Positions 37,401 to 51,376 of a DNA stretch of 64,000 nucleotides are shown here, piece by piece. The notes beneath the pieces were generated by a model, which was not told the origin of the DNA, made no database searches, and was given only the letters and a program-made list of their open reading frames with translations. How positions within the stretch are numbered: position 1 is the first letter of the stretch; every line of letters begins with the position of its first letter. Position numbers and translations under genes: made by a program. Origin of the DNA: Adineta vaga (lineage: Eukaryota > Rotifera); assembly GCA_021613535.1 (NCBI GenBank), contig CP075497.1, forward strand, positions 9,424,001 through 9,488,000. Direction: 5' to 3'.

Positions 37401-40091
37401 CTGTTGTTTTGGTAACGAGAAAGTTATATTTCTATTTAGTTTAGCGACAGTATATTCATCTAGTAACTAATAGGTCTTATCAATGTCATTAGTATTTACG
37501 TCGAAGATATTCGATAATATTTCTAAGTAAAGAAAAGATATCGAAGAATATATGAAACTTATTACTCAATCAATTCTTTTGACAAGAAGAATTCACGGTA
37601 AGAATATTACAGTGGATTAATAATACTAAATTAGTTTCTTTACGTCACATATATGATCGATGAAGTATAATATTATCAAAATATCTAGAGCATATCACAA
37701 AAGAAAATCTTTACTTGTTGTTGTATCATTTCTTCGATTTGATGAATCAATTCCTGTAAATATCGACTAATATCTCCATGATTACCGACCATTAAAAAGA
37801 CAATAGGTAATTTAGCAAATGCAATCGGTTGTTTAAGCTAAACAATCAAAATGAAATGTATTAAAATAATAACAATGTCAAATTTTCTACTTACAGAATT
37901 TATTTTAATAAAATTTAAACCTTCACGTGTTATTAATCGAATACTTGATGAAAACCAATCTTTAACAAAATTTGATGAATGAAAATAATTTTCTTGTATT
38001 AAATTCGAAAATAATTCAATCGATCTTCGAACATGATTACTTGACATGTACGGACGTTGATAAGCTGTTCGCATATTTTCAATTAATGGATGAAATACTG
38101 TTTTTAATATGTCAATATTATGAATATCAAGAAGATCGAGAAGAAATGCAATTTGACGAGTTTTTAATATGTCATTATCGAAAGAAAATAATCGAACATT
38201 AGATAATGTATTGATGGAATCGGATGAAAGAAATTCTTCGATTAAATTTTGTAATTGTCGAATATCAAATAAAAAATGAGAAGATATGTTTGAAAAATGT
38301 TTTGATAGAAATGTTGATCGATCAAAAAATGTCAAAAATCTTAGAAGATTTGATGATTTTGAAGCAATTGACCAATCAAAAAGATTAATGACAATATCAA
38401 GTATTGATGAATAACCAGATAAACGTAATACAGGTGCATATGTATTAAATTGTGTTAAGAGTACTGTTGACAAGACTTTAATATGTTCATCATTAAAGTA
38501 CGAACGATTTGGATTAGTAATAGCAAATGTTCGAAATGAATATAACAAACGTACGAGTGATGTTTGAGACCACTTGACTGTTTGTATTCGAGAGAAAAAT
38601 GTTAATAAACATGCACCTAAAATCTTATATATATAAAGAAGAAAGAAAAAGAGATGAAAGTTATTTTACTTGGATTTGAAGTAGAATTTAACCATCGTTC
38701 GAAATAGGATTCTAAATATTGTTCCATAGATTGACACTCAGTAATTTCATCACCTCTGATAGGAAGATGATACATGTTTTATCAAAAATTAAGAAATGAA
38801 AGTGAGCTTACTTGAGAAAAATAAAATTATTTGATATCCAATCAAGTACAGTTTGAAAAAAGAACTAAATTAATGAGAACAAGAAATCATTCAGTACATG
38901 TTTTATCAATAGATATAAAGTAGCAACTTGAATACTACGATAATAAGCTACGGGTCGTACAAAGGTTTTGCTAGGAGAATGAAAATAGGTCATATATTTT
39001 CTTTTTTGTCTTACATTTTCTACTTGAGCATCAGGTAATTGCATTGATTGAAGAAACCATCGAACTGTCCAACGTGCTAATGGTGAACTAGTCGTTTTAG
39101 ACAAACGTTGTAATAGAATAAATAACCATGTCAGAGATAATCCTAAAACAAATCTCCAATCAAAATATTATTCAAATACAAAACAAACAATCGAACCATT
39201 TTCAAGAGAGAGTTTATAAAGTCGATCAAATTTTGTTAATAATGGTTTGATTAAATGAACTATACTATCTTCCAATGCTTCATAAAGAACAACAAAATCC
39301 ATCCAAAATGATTTTAATTTATCATCAATTAAAATTAAGAATCGATTGAATTGATCATCTTTCAATTCAATATGTTGATATTCATCAGTTATTAAAATCT
39401 GTTTTAATAAATATAGACCACATTTACGTGTACGATCAGTATTCGATGGGCTATCACCTAACGCACGTTGTAATAAATGCCAAAACGATGGCATTGTTAC
39501 AAATATCTTGATGGATTTCAATTCAATTGTTAACAAAAGAAGTAATTCATCGTTATTCTGAATTATTGATAAGGTACGAACAAGCATCTGCTCAAGATTA
39601 GTTTGATCAAATTTAGCAAGGAAACGCCAAATGTACGTAAGAAATTTTGGATCCTGTTGAGAACGTATGGCTGATTCTATATTTGCCCAATCAACATTCA
39701 ATGTCATTGAAGTAGTTAGATCGATAGTATTAAGCAATTTGCATAGAAGTTCACGTAATTCAATAGTTTGTTCATGATCAAGTATAATGAGAAGTATTTT
39801 ATTGATTCGATGAAGACGATCTTCTATTTTCATTAAATGTAAACATGAAGATAGTAAACGATAATGATGAATTGATGGTACATTTTGTAGAAGAGAATCA
39901 AATAATTGACATGTAATTGGTAATGGATCAAGTTGAAAATTCGATGGAAGAGCATCGAAAAGTCGACTTAATTTTTCAATTTCTTTTTCTTGTTGAATTA
40001 ATTCATTTTGATGTGTCAAAATATTTGACATCGATGCAGAAATATGTTGTGATAAATCATGACGATTTAGAAATGGAAGTAAAATCTCCAT
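34440..40091 (-). CDS. TARBP1: TARBP1, tRNA guanosine-18 2'-O-methyltransferase
   Basis: Large protein with an N-terminal helical-repeat (ARM/HEAT-like) region and a C-terminal SpoU/TrmH (SPOUT) methyltransferase domain; family members methylate G18 of some tRNAs using S-adenosylmethionine. About 20 exons on the minus strand. Exon 1 is 40091-39197 ([12 protein letters not shown]..), and large coding blocks follow at 38548-37890, 36364-36062 and 36058-35820. The catalytic end is clear: [29 protein letters not shown]-like strand, [20 protein letters not shown] (motif 1), [17 protein letters not shown], then last exon 34596-34440 with [12 protein letters not shown] (motif 2; human has EGIP) and [20 protein letters not shown] (motif 3, trefoil-knot Ser-Leu-Asn). 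One intron, about 37341-37700, is much longer than the rest. Several short exons in the repeat region are approximate; near 38943 an intron with a GTTGCT donor is needed to avoid a stop. Confidence 0.88.
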
Positions 40092-40632
40092 TTTTAGTAA
40101 AGAAAATCAAATCTATTTGAAGAAATTTTACGAAAAATCAAGTTATAGTAATTTTTATTTGATACAAATACATGTCCAATCGTTTATGAAAGATCCCATA
40201 GATGACGCCCGTTGGTGTCGACTGATACTAATCTATAACAGCAGAACTCGTAATATGCGAATGTAGATGAAGATTTGTGTATAGATGATATTCAATAGTT
40301 TATACTTTTGTGAAAAAAATTGATTACAATCACAATGTAGTTTAGAAATGGTTTAGTAAGCAACCAATAAAACGAGTAGGGAAAACTGTAGTCGAAGTCG
40401 AGGTATTTAAAAGGCAATGCTTCTTTCCCTTCTGTTTAATGTTCTTATTGCTTATGAGAGGTGTAATTTCTTCTCTGGCTTTTTCTATGTCAGTACGTAT
40501 CCTATCTGCATTTTGAATACATAAGTTAAATATTAAAGAAGAAATATTTTATATACGACTTAGAACCCTTCAGATTTATTTTTTTAACGTTCTGTGAAAA
40601 ATACATTTTACCTGAGATTTGATCTTATAAAT
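40092..40632. other. divergent intergenic region between TARBP1 and the Rel-like cluster
   Basis: Head-to-head arrangement: TARBP1 runs left and Rel-like copy 1 runs right, so both promoters must lie in about 540 bases. A TATTTAAAAG box near 40405-40414 is a plausible TATA element for copy 1. No coding sequence seen. Confidence 0.4.
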
Positions 40633-42664
40633 ATGGAGCGTAATAATTTCGCTTTATCTGATGATATAATGGATATCAATGAATGTATCTCTGTAAATTC
40701 GTCACTGATTTCCATGAGGTAAATAGTTTTATTGAATTTTCTTTTTTGTAAATTCATTTGATTATTCTAGAAGTGCTTCTCCGGATGTTTTTCCAAGTCA
40801 AACTTTAACAGATGCAGTTCGATGTATTCTCGATAATAATACAAAAAATAGAAATAATCAAATCTTGACCGAATATCAAGTTGAAATATTTGAAATCATT
40901 GAACAACTTCATTCATCTCCGAAAAAATTGTGCCATTACTTAACAAAAGATTTTGCAAAATATTTTGATATTGATCTATATCTCATTACTTTTGATAACA
41001 ACGAGTTTTGTTTAAATATGGAAAACAATTATGGAAAAGAGCATAAAGCATTTTTATTATTGAACAAAGATTATACTGTTCGTGGTCCATTATATACCAT
41101 AAATACTGATGGGACGAAACAATCAGTCTTTTGCAATGATGATTCTTTAATTCAAGTTGAGATTTATTGCTATATTCTTCAATTAAATGATACTGGTAAA
41201 CTTTCTATTCGTATAACTTCAAAAAAATATTTCAATTTTTTTTAATTAGATTTATTTTCCAATTCTTCTCTACCAGAAGAATCAGACACAACCAGTTATG
41301 TTTCACAAGTATTTACAAATCAAGTTGATAATGGTAAATGATAGTAGACATAGAAATATACCATAATTATTCTTTGTTTGTGTAGTTTCCATTACTTCTG
41401 TAGACTACAATGCAGATTCGCGTGAATTATTCCGAAATATGTCTTATCAAATCTTTCGATTGTATGAAAATCTCAACATAAATCATGATTTAGTGTATCA
41501 AGCCTTCAGTTCATTTCGTAAGATGTTTGATAAACATAGTAAATAGGTTTTAAAAATCATTCTTGTAATTAGTTTCTAAAATAACACAATTCGAACATTT
41601 ATCTGCTCAAGATACTATTCTAGCTCTAAACGATGGAATCAATTGTTTATCGAATCTTGTGAAAATGGTTCAACCACATATACCTATCGGTAGTTATATA
41701 CTTCATCATAAAAATAGTTGTAAACTTCACTGTTGTTTTATTTTATTTCGTAGAAAACGAACAGCTTTCTTCAAATCAAGTATCTGCACCTGATGATACA
41801 ATGGTTTCACACATCGAAACTGAACACAATAATTCAGTTCAATCATTTATTTCAAATACAGTTTTATCAAGTGACTTCTATGGATACGAGCCACCAACAA
41901 TGAATAAATTATTGCAAACTCCGTACCATCCTCGAACAATGAAAGAATTTGCAAAGACTGGAAGTTCACCTATTCAATGTGTTGATGCTAAACAACGCGA
42001 ACCATTGCATATTGGAGTAAGAGATGATCTCCAGTATATTTGTATCTCTTTTTATGTATGTAAATGACGTTTAGGTTCCTCCAGATGATGGTGTTTCCTT
42101 ATATCTTGGTGTAACAATGGTCACTGATGCGCATACGACTCATTGTTCGAAAGTTGTCGTTCCTGATAACGCAAAAATTGAAGGAGATTATTTAATGAAT
42201 AACAATGATTTGACTTGTTTAAAGTACGATAAATGTGATCCAGATGATAAGTTTTATTTGGATGAAAAAGTACTCTATTCAAAAATTCGTCCAAAAGAAC
42301 GTGAAATGAAACAAAAAGAGTAAGTCAATAATTGATTACATATGGAATAAAACGATTTTGTTGTAGTATTTCTATTCATATGCTAAACTTATACCAACGA
42401 GGCTCACTCAATAGAAAAACAGTTCAAGATCAACAATTGAAGAAATCTAAACTGGCTCTTTGGTTTGCTGTTTATGAAAATAATATGTATCGACATGTTT
42501 CTCGAAAGTTTTATTCGAACACTATTGAAGAACGTAAATGTCACTGATCGTTAATGTACACTATTAAATCATTGCTTATCGTTACAGGAGTACAAACAAC
42601 CAAAATGACTGCTGTGAAGAAAAAGAAAACAGTATGTAAAAAGATCTCGAATAAAATTCAATGA
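40633..42664 (+). CDS. divergent Rel-homology-like protein, copy 1
   Basis: Nine exons join in phase to 531 residues: 40633-40718, 40771-41195, 41250-41333, 41386-41517, 41573-41689, 41754-42016, 42075-42319, 42367-42533 and 42588-42664. Residues about 30-170 form the N-terminal module shared within the cluster (IDLYLITFD, HKAFLLLNKDYTVRGPLY, DDSLIQVEIYCYILQLNDTG), of no family I recognise. A helical, polar middle follows. The C-terminal part is the Rel-like domain: YHPRTMKEFAKTG, VPPDDGVSLYLGVTMVTDAH, SKVVVPDNAKIE, then IHMLNLYQRGSLNRKTVQDQ and KLALWFAVYENNMYRHVS. Overall order resembles the DNA-binding half of NF-kB/NFAT Rel regions (R-x-x-Y-R contact loop, beta strands, L-x-F...NG...P...SN-x-I), but identity is low and this copy is the most divergent. 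No IPT dimerisation domain follows; it ends in a basic KKKKTVCKK tail. Candidate nuclear DNA-binding protein. Confidence 0.6.
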
Positions 42665-45600
42665 TTAAGACATGAATGGTTTCCGAAGAGAAAACAACAA
42701 ACGATATTGTTCTAAAAGATTCAGTAAGTTGTTTCATGTTAAAATCGTCTCATCAGAAAAGCGTCACATATGTTGTGTAGCAATAAGAAACGTTTTCATA
42801 TTCAAGTATATAAAACTATTTATTCCTCAGAAAAGTTCAATTAATGTGTCACATGGCAGAAAACAGAAAAAGCAAGTTCTGGTTTTCTTCTGCTTCTAAG
42901 GCGATTGCTAAAGCGATCACTTGTCATGACACATGCATTTAATGCTATTGAAGTATGGATTAGATTCATGATATCATGTTTCTAGCTTATTCATTTGGAT
43001 AAGAGCTATCAAAACAGAGATTCTTTCATTTTAATTAACTTTTAAACTGAGATATTTTTCTCATTTTTTATTGCTTTCCTAATACTTTTACAAAGTAAAA
43101 TATAAGAGAAGGAGTTAATGAATTTCTTCTCTCTTAACCTAATTTTTGTCCTAAAATTGATAAGAGATTTTCATAAACAATTATATTTCTTGAACTTTTC
43201 GATCATTATCATGTTCTGTTGTTTCTTCTTGGAAGATATGTCTTTATTAATTCCTTTAATCTAACTGGTCTATAATCAAATGCAATTTTATCTGTCCTAT
43301 TAGTCTTTCTTTTCTACTATTTATATGTAAATAACTGCTTTATGTTTCATATCTCAAACAAAACGATACTTTTTGCATTCTATGTAGTATTATTTTTTTT
43401 GTATAAATTTTAATATTTAAACATGAATAAATATTTGTTTTTGAATTTTATAAACAAATTCGTTTGACCTTATGCGAAATTTCCAAATGAAGTATTGGAA
43501 AAAAACACATAAACTGTGTCATATTCCAACAAAAAGCCATCGAATGAATCCAACATTTTTCGCGTGTGACGCAATAGGAAATTCGCGAAGTTTCTTTTGT
43601 ATTGAAAATAACGTACTATATGACACACAAAATGGATTTTACCAGGTAAAAAGTTAATTTCCTACGCAAAAATAATATTCCAACTGTCCAAAAATTAGGA
43701 AGAAAGGTGAGTAAAAATAGATTTGTATTAAGTATAAAAGGATTGACGATATTATAGAATACTCATGTTGTCTTCATTCGTAAACATATATTGCATGCAT
43801 TCACTTCCTTCAATACTTGGTTCGCGTATGAATATATGATTAAAATCTGTCCTATTACTGTATTGATGATTCTTAATTTATCAAATTTAACACAAATAAT
43901 TGTGTATCATATGTGAAATATTGTTACTTTTAGTCTCACAGGTTTGTCTATCATCGAACAATCGTCATTAGTAAGTATGAGTTTTTCTATATGGAAAAAT
44001 CAATTATTGTACATAAATTGATTAAGTTATTTATTCAATGTCATCATAGCTTATATTTATTTAGTGACGCTATGCATGGGAATTAAAATGACATAATATA
44101 AATCAAAAGTTTAACGACATGATTCACTATTTAATAATGAAAATTTCTTGAATCACTAAATTTCACAAGAATATCTTAGCAGTTGTGAAAGTTTATTATC
44201 ATTGATATAAATTATTTCGTGTTTTCGTGTACCATTACAGTATTTTTGTCATCAGAGACGAAGTATGTTTCTATATCGATCGTGATCGATGACTACAGAG
44301 TTCATTTGCATAAAATGACCTCGGTATGTCTGGTTCGTTTCATACGTGATGACAAGAATAGTAAAAATTCGAGAAGTAAATGGAGATAGAGGAGTAGAGT
44401 TGCTATCAACTAATTGTTCGTCTATTCTATATTCTGTTAGTACGAGAAACCTAGAAATTTACCGATAGTTTAAGTTACGAAATGTTAACTGTAAGTGATA
44501 AGGTATTCGATCGAAAACGTTGTACAAGAAGCGATTTAAATGCTTCGAAATCGACTGATAACGTTTGGTAAAGTATGCTATAACCATGAATATTAGTTTA
44601 GCGTATTTTAATCGATACATTATACAAAGATGAGAAATCTTTCTATGAATCAATTAAATGACATATTTTTTGTATTTCTATGTTAATTTAAAATTTCAAT
44701 TGATAAGATCTGACTAATGTAACTTATGAAAAATCACTTTAGGTGATTTATTCTCCCACATTCACTTCCCCTTTTCCACTCTTATTCATACTCAAACGTG
44801 ATTGTTCTTCCTAGCGTGTCAATTTAAATTAGATAAGTTTTCTTTTTATCAGGAGAAAAATCCTTTGAATCATTCCTAATCTACTTTTTGACTAAAAAAT
44901 TGTGATTCGTTCTTTTTTCTTCGTTATACAGATTAATAATAGTGGTACGTGATCTAACTTTCAACATACTGTTCTTATCTATTAAATGCCATCTCATTTT
45001 TCCCACTGTGTTGGGCATTTTCCAACTTCGAAGATATATAAGCCTGAAACTTTGAAGTAGAAGAAGATGTTTCTAATTCTAATATCATCTACTTCTTCAT
45101 TCATTTCTATTCTATAACATTCTAAGAGGTGAACTATTCTACGAAATGAAGAAATGTTTTCTAGTAGCTGTCGAAGGTATGATTATTACTTAAATTTCTC
45201 GCTATTATCTAGATAGACCTTTTCTTTTATCGGAAAAATTAAGCAAGATGTAAGTACCAACTTTATCTCTGAACAATCGATGTACGAATAGCTAGTCGTG
45301 AATGTGAACTATGGTATCAAAGTAAATCGATTTTCATATGGAATTATGTATAAGGAAAGCTTCATGATAAAAAAAATTGGGCCATTACTTTGTTTTGTCT
45401 GTACACATTGTCAATGAATAAATTTACGTTTGATAATTATAGGTTGTGATTTTGCTCGTGATCATGATAGTTGTGTGTAAATTGCGTGAATAATCTGCAA
45501 TAAGAAATTATTATTCAACAAATTCAAAGTTTCCCTTATTATCAGGTTTAATGTTATATGAATCAGAATGAATAACGTTCTGTGACGCTGAAAAATGTGG

Positions 45601-46054
45601 GCGTCCTATTACGATCGAGATTGTTTTCTTCTCGAAGAACAAAAAACATTTTTTCCCATGTGGATAATATGAGTCATATACCTTTCCAGCTCGTTTTATC
45701 ATAACGTCAGTGTTTTGAAAAGATTTTTATGTGTTCTGTGTGTGCAATTAGTCATGAATGTAATGTCAGGTGTATTGATTCACACCAAAGGTATATATAA
45801 TATGACGACTTGGAAACGTTTTTACACGACATGAATTAATTCTGATTCTGTTTGTACATATAAAAAAAAGCAATTTATCGTTTTTAGTTTCATTTTATTT
45901 TCAGTTACTTATGATTCGAAATAAACTAGTCCCATGTGGAAACTAATTATTTATAACTTCATGGTTTCAGTTAATGATGAAAATTATTTCCTTCTTATTT
46001 TTCAGATAGATTACTTCTATAAAATTTTGAGACAACATAGAATCATCTATAAAC
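42665..46054. other. 3.4-kb intergenic region inside the Rel-like cluster
   Basis: Longest gene-free stretch in the cluster. AT-rich with scattered short open frames (43472-43657 +, 44459-44653 -, 45511-45702 -) that have no domain or splice partner. A TATA-like ATATATAAGCC lies near 45034-45044, and an ATG with a GTATGA donor at about 45146-45178 could be a short 5' exon of copy 2. May contain a deleted family member, but no Rel-like residue pattern is left. Confidence 0.35.
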
Positions 46055-47199
46055 ATGGTTAGAACAATGGATCCCTTTGGTAAGCATAGTTTTTCTTTAG
46101 TCATTTTTTATGAGTAAATAATCAAATAGATTTTATATAAATATTTTTTTTATTCTATTAGATATGAGTACAGAATATAAATATGATCAAACAGACGCTT
46201 CAATGTCTCCTAATCTTACCCCAACTTCTCCTCTTGATCTTACAATTAATAGTAAACGATTTGTATTTACACAACAATCAACCTCACCTGTAGACTTGTC
46301 AATGAAACGTACGACCGTTTATGAAAAACAAATATCTGTTGAAAAAAGATGTGAACCACCAAAGATTATCATAGAACCAAAATCCGAATGGCATTATCGA
46401 AGTATGAAAGATTTATCTAAAAACCATCTTCCATTCTTAGCTGGTAGCGGTCGTCAACGTACACCTATTCGAGTTTCGGTAAGGATTTTATTAATTTAAT
46501 ACATTATAATTGTATATAAATCTTCATTTTTAATAGGTTCCATCAGCATCAAAACAAGAAATGTTTCTTGGTATTGCTCTTTTGACAATGAAATATCAAC
46601 CTCATCCTTCTAAAGTGATTGTTCCAGCTAAAACAACAGTGAATAATGAACATCTTACCCATGATAACAATCTTCAATGCTTACGATTCGATGAAAATTC
46701 AACGGACTATTTTGATTCCGAAACAAGATGTATTTTTTCGAAAATTAGTCATAATGAACATCACATTGGATCAAAAGAGTATGTATTCTTTTTTCTTCAT
46801 TATTAAATTCGATCTAATTTTCATGTTTTTTATTTAGTGTTCGCGTTCATATGTTTAATTTGTATCAAAATCAAACATTAACGAAAGACTTGATCGAAAT
46901 TGAACAACTTAACCTATGTAAATTATGTTTTTGGTTTTGTGTTCGAAAGAATGGACAATATGTATCTATTTCTCAACCATCCCTTTCTGTAATTATTGAA
47001 GAAAGTAAGTTTTGTGAAAATTCTGTGACTTATTGTATATTTATTTTATTTTTTATATTTAGAAAAAATGTCTAATCGATCTCGTCCATCTGATCTAATG
47101 AAAAGTTCATCACCACAATCTACTACATCATCACAATCTGACACTTCTCGTTTGGATGAAACTAGTATCGATGATGATGATGATATACATAGTCATTAA
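46055..47199 (+). CDS. divergent Rel-homology-like protein, copy 2 (short form)
   Basis: Five exons, all phases agreeing, giving 295 residues: 46055-46079, 46162-46478, 46537-46778, 46838-47004 and 47063-47199. It lacks the N-terminal module and helical middle of the other copies and starts with a short Ser/Thr/Pro-rich segment containing two similar repeats, SPLDLTINSKR and SPVDLSMKR. The Rel-like domain is the cleanest in the cluster: IIIEPKSEWHYRSMKDLS (compare Q/E-P-K...R-x-x-Y at the start of Rel domains), GSGRQRTPIRVSVPS, MFLGIALLTMKYQPHPSKVI, VRVHMFNLYQNQTLTKDLIE and CKLCFWFCVRKNGQYVSISQ. The tail is Ser-rich and acidic (DDDDDIHSH). No IPT domain. The SP(L/V)DL repeats could be short co-regulator binding motifs of the PxDLS (CtBP) kind, an inference from the sequence. 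Confidence 0.6.
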
Positions 47200-47925
47200 A
47201 ATCATCTTTGTCTTTCATCGGTCGAGTCATCGCGACAGTCATTCATTCAAATCTTTTTATGTAATTTTTTCAAAATGTTTTTGATAAATATTTTCTCATT
47301 CTTTGTAATTTAAATACTGTATATAAAAGAAATAACTCTATCTTGATCTTTCATATGGAAACATTGCATTACTAGCATACATTACATACAAGAGGGTAAT
47401 CATTTTGATATAATTTTGTATATGGATATGTTCTGTTTTCAGTTTTTGAATTCGGTTCGAAATCTAACGAATCTAAAGCAGAAAGAGAAATTCACTTGAA
47501 TTCTACGTTTATTAAAAAAATTGATAACAAAATTTTGAATGTAATATGTTTTTCGAACGAGATATATTTGTTTATACTTGATGACTATATTTTATGAGAC
47601 TCATTTTTCGTTTCGAAATCTAATAGATTATTGATAAGTTGTTCAATTTTCGTCTTTTATGTTTACAGATATCAAGTTGTATATCTACTACTACTACTAC
47701 TTGATAGAGGTCTATAGTTACTACACTGATGTAAATAGTTTCATTTGAGTTGAGAAAAAAATGAATCATTACATTCAGTCAATTGTACTCGTTGTATCGC
47801 TTTAATCGTATAGTTTTTTACTCGTTCTCTCGTCAGTAATATTTCTCATTTGCTGGTAGTATGCGAGAAAGTATTCGATGTCTTTACCTTTTTCTTTTCA
47901 GAAAAGTCAATTTTCATACGAAACC
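47200..47925. other. intergenic region between Rel-like copies 2 and 3
   Basis: No gene seen. Contains a TACTAC run near 47687-47701. A pyrimidine-rich AG at 47900-47901 lies 24 nt before the copy 3 ATG. Confidence 0.45.
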
Positions 47926-50093
47926 ATGTCGAATATTGTGGATTTAGCAGATAAATCTCCTCTCACTGATATTGATCATCGCTCAAAGTTATTATGGGAT
48001 CCTGATAATTATCAATTGACGTCATTTGATGGCATCTCAAAGTAGTTTTCGATATAAATTTTCTTGTACTTCTGTACTAAACTTTTTTAAATTCTAGAAA
48101 TGATAGTTCGATGGAACTCTACGGTGCAAACAGTGAATTGGATGCTTTTGAAAGTATTATAGTGAATAAGTGTATATGTACAAATGAAAATATGAACAAT
48201 GTTTCTAATAATCTGCCTATTTCTGTAAAAGAACAACTGAAAGAATACGTACAAAAACACAAAGATGCACCAACATCTCTTCCTGCAGTGGTAGAATTCA
48301 ATAATTCATTCAAAATTTATCTACATTTTATTGCTTTTCGAGTTGGGAAATTTCAACTCACTAATAAATACACTTTTCTGCATAATGATAAAGAAAAAAG
48401 ACAAGCCTTCATTGTACTTAATGGTGATAACACAATTTGTGGTCCATTGTTTATTCATGCTACTCAAGGAGAGAGAAAATTTCTTTTCGATCTGGATGAT
48501 ATGCGTGTTCAAGTTTATGTCGACCGGTATATTGAAAAGCTCAATCGAACAGGTACATTTGAGATTTTCATAAATTATTCTATTTAATTGATGTGTGAGT
48601 AGACCCAAGGTCATTTCCTGTGAAAGATGAAACGTCAAGTTCAAATGTTTGTTGTAATTCGTCTACAAGTAAGCACTTCATTTGTATATGATAGAAGATC
48701 TAACATTATTGTTTAAGATGAATTAATGGATCTTGCTGATGCTTTAATGAATGAATCTCACAAAAGTAATACGTTTAAATATTGCTATTATTTCTATATA
48801 TTACTTGTTGTTCACTTTAGTAAATGCAGTATCATCCAAAAAGAAACGTAATATTCGTTCTACTAATGATCAAAACGAACAAAAATTTATTCGAACAGTT
48901 GAAAAAACAATTCTATGTCACAGTAGGATAATACATCTTTTTGTACAAATTATTCATTGCTATACATTCTTTCAAGGAAACAATACTGATTTAACCAATA
49001 GTGCATCTGTAAATGTATCTACAACTCATCAGCAAGGAACACCTTGTACATTCATTCTTAATCAACCGTCAATAATACGTATGTCAGGTAGATAATTATT
49101 TGTTAACTATTTTTTCCTAATTCAACCATTTATTATGTATTGTATCTGTAAAGACCATGGTGGTAAGGGAATTAATGACGTTTCTACAAGTGAATATTGA
49201 ATCGTCTTTGATTTCTTTAATGATTTTCTGTCTTTATTTAAGCTGGCACAATGCTTGCAAATACTTCAATGACAACGACCCCTCTTCCGTCAGATACAGT
49301 ACACGTACCTCAATCTATTCCAACGCCAATGTCAACATCCATTTCTTATGCAAAACCAGAGATTTTAAAACAACCACAAGAAAATTGGAAGATTCGCTAT
49401 CCACGTGATATAATACCTCAACAAAATACAGGCGCACAAGAAAATGGAAAAATATTTACCGGACTTTTGCAAGGTGTTGGTAGTCAACGTTCACAAATTG
49501 AAGTAAAAGTAAGATCTCGTCAAAGTTTCATAATGGTCACACATCTGTTAATACAATTATTTTTCTAAGGTTCCACTAAGAATGAACCGGCAAATGTATC
49601 TAGCAAGTATGGTACGTACTATTAATAATCTGCCACATTCTTTAAAAATTATTGTTCCGGAAAAAACAAAAGTCAATAAAGATCGTTTCAATCGTGATAA
49701 CTATCTCAATTATTTTGAATTCAATAATTGTAATTCAAATTATATCGTCGATCTCGATGCGTTGATTATTTATATGAAAATTACTCCTCTAGAACATCAA
49801 CAACAAATTAAAAAGTATGTTTTTACTATTACTCCATATCATCCTACTAATTTTTTTAAAGAATACCAATCTATATGTTTAATTTGTATCAAAATCAACA
49901 TTTAACAAAAGATCTCATCAACCGTGAACAACTCGAAAAATGTCAGTTAGCTTTTTGGCTGTGTGTAAGACAAAATGGAAACTTTATACGGATTTCACCT
50001 GATTCATTGTCTAGAATAATTACTGAAAGTAAGATTGATCGACAACTTTTTTACTTACCAGTTTTTGTTTTACTGCTTTTAGAGAAGAAATAA
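47926..50093 (+). CDS. divergent Rel-homology-like protein, copy 3
   Basis: Ten exons join to about 528 residues: 47926-48041, 48098-48552, 48603-48668, 48718-48765, 48821-48922, 48977-49087 (or 49078), 49243-49508, 49570-49814, 49862-50028 and 50083-50093. The N-terminal module has IYLHFIAFR, RQAFIVLNGDNTICGPLF and DLDDMRVQVYVDRYIEKLNR, aligning with copy 1. The middle includes a basic patch SSKKKRNIRS, a possible nuclear localisation signal. The Rel-like domain reads PQENWKIRYPRD, GVGSQRSQIEVKVPLRMNRQ, SLKIIVPEKTKVNKDRFN, IYMFNLYQNQHLTKDLINRE and CQLAFWLCVRQNGNFIRISP. Exons of 245 and 167 nt are exactly the lengths found in copy 1. The protein ends directly after the domain (EKK). Candidate DNA-binding regulator; function untested. 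Confidence 0.6.
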
Positions 50094-51376
50094 AAAAGAA
50101 AATGATCTTGTATGTCTGCTGAAAAAAAACGTTTGTTCTTGAAATATTGCCAGCAATAATATAAAATGAATCGAATACGCTTTGTATTTCAATCTCACAC
50201 ATGTGAGTTTTTTCTTCCTTTTTTTTTCTATTTTTTCAAAAAAAAGCACGTGTTTTTATTTTTATTGAAACTTTATTTTAGTCTTAAAGAAAATGCTCCC
50301 ATCATCTAATTCAATATAAATAAAAATAAAAATAAATGTCAGTAACTCTTTTCAAGATCTTTGTTGTAAATCAAAATTAATGTATCATGATTTTAAAATA
50401 TTTCTTTACATGACCCTATTCTTCGATGGATGTTCATAAGAAAATTTTTTGAAACTGAAGGATCGTTAACGACACGCAAAATTATGAATATGACTCATTT
50501 CTTCTACAGATAATTTCGAAAAGTGTCTTTTGTAACGTAGTAGAAAGTAATACGATTAAAGTATGGTTGATATGTATAAAGCGGATTCGACGATGATTAT
50601 TTTGCACACTGATTAGACTGAAATGAACAAGAATAATGTAACGATGTTAATGTGATACATATATTCGAACAATCTCGAAGCTTACTGACGAGAAACATAG
50701 AAATATGGTTTCTAGAAACTATAATATCACCCATACGCTTAATCGAATTTGATGAATGAATAAGTTGATTGATTCTTTTCTCCACTTAAAGCTTTTTCCT
50801 TACATTAATCTTTTTAATACTTATAGTAAACTTCAATGCTAGTCAATCACCTCTTACTCGTTCTAGCAGATTTCCTGTCTTGAATTTAGTGCAACGAAAC
50901 AGACTGTATACGAACACAATGATATAATCAGAGATTTATCGAAGTATTTCTGTATTATTCATTTTTATCATCTATTTTCTATTTGAGCCGTATAATAGTG
51001 CAATTTTAACGATCTCACACACTGATCATTACATGTATTTGTCTCAGACTTGACTGTTTTTCTTTAATTGAGACATTCGATGTTAACCACAGTATATTTA
51101 AAAAATAAAAGGAATACACCTAAAATGAAAAAAAAATGTCAGTTTTCACATCTTAACTTTTTTACACTTTCGTTCTTTCGCCATATCTGAGAGTTGCGCG
51201 AACATGATTTTCGCAGTAGGCAAAAACATACTGTCTTGCTGTGAGATGGTGCAATAATTTTTTTCTCCTTCTTATGAATCACATTCAGCTGCTTATCCAC
51301 TATTAATTGCTTATAAATATACACAGAAGGCATTACATGTTTTCAACAGGTACATTAATGTAGTAATCTATTTAAT
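50094..51376. other. 1.3-kb intergenic region between Rel-like copies 3 and 4
   Basis: No gene seen. Short minus-strand frames at 50597-50785 and 51139-51333 show no domain. Poly-T runs near 50214-50240 follow the end of copy 3. Confidence 0.45.

Noticed and set aside
38990-39033. 44-nt GT-AG interval in TARBP1
   Set aside because: Removing it shifts the frame and creates stops, while reading through stays open, so it is kept as exon.
43472-43657. 61-codon frame with several Cys and His
   Set aside because: Considered as a zinc-binding or transposon fragment, but spacing fits no known motif and no neighbours extend it.
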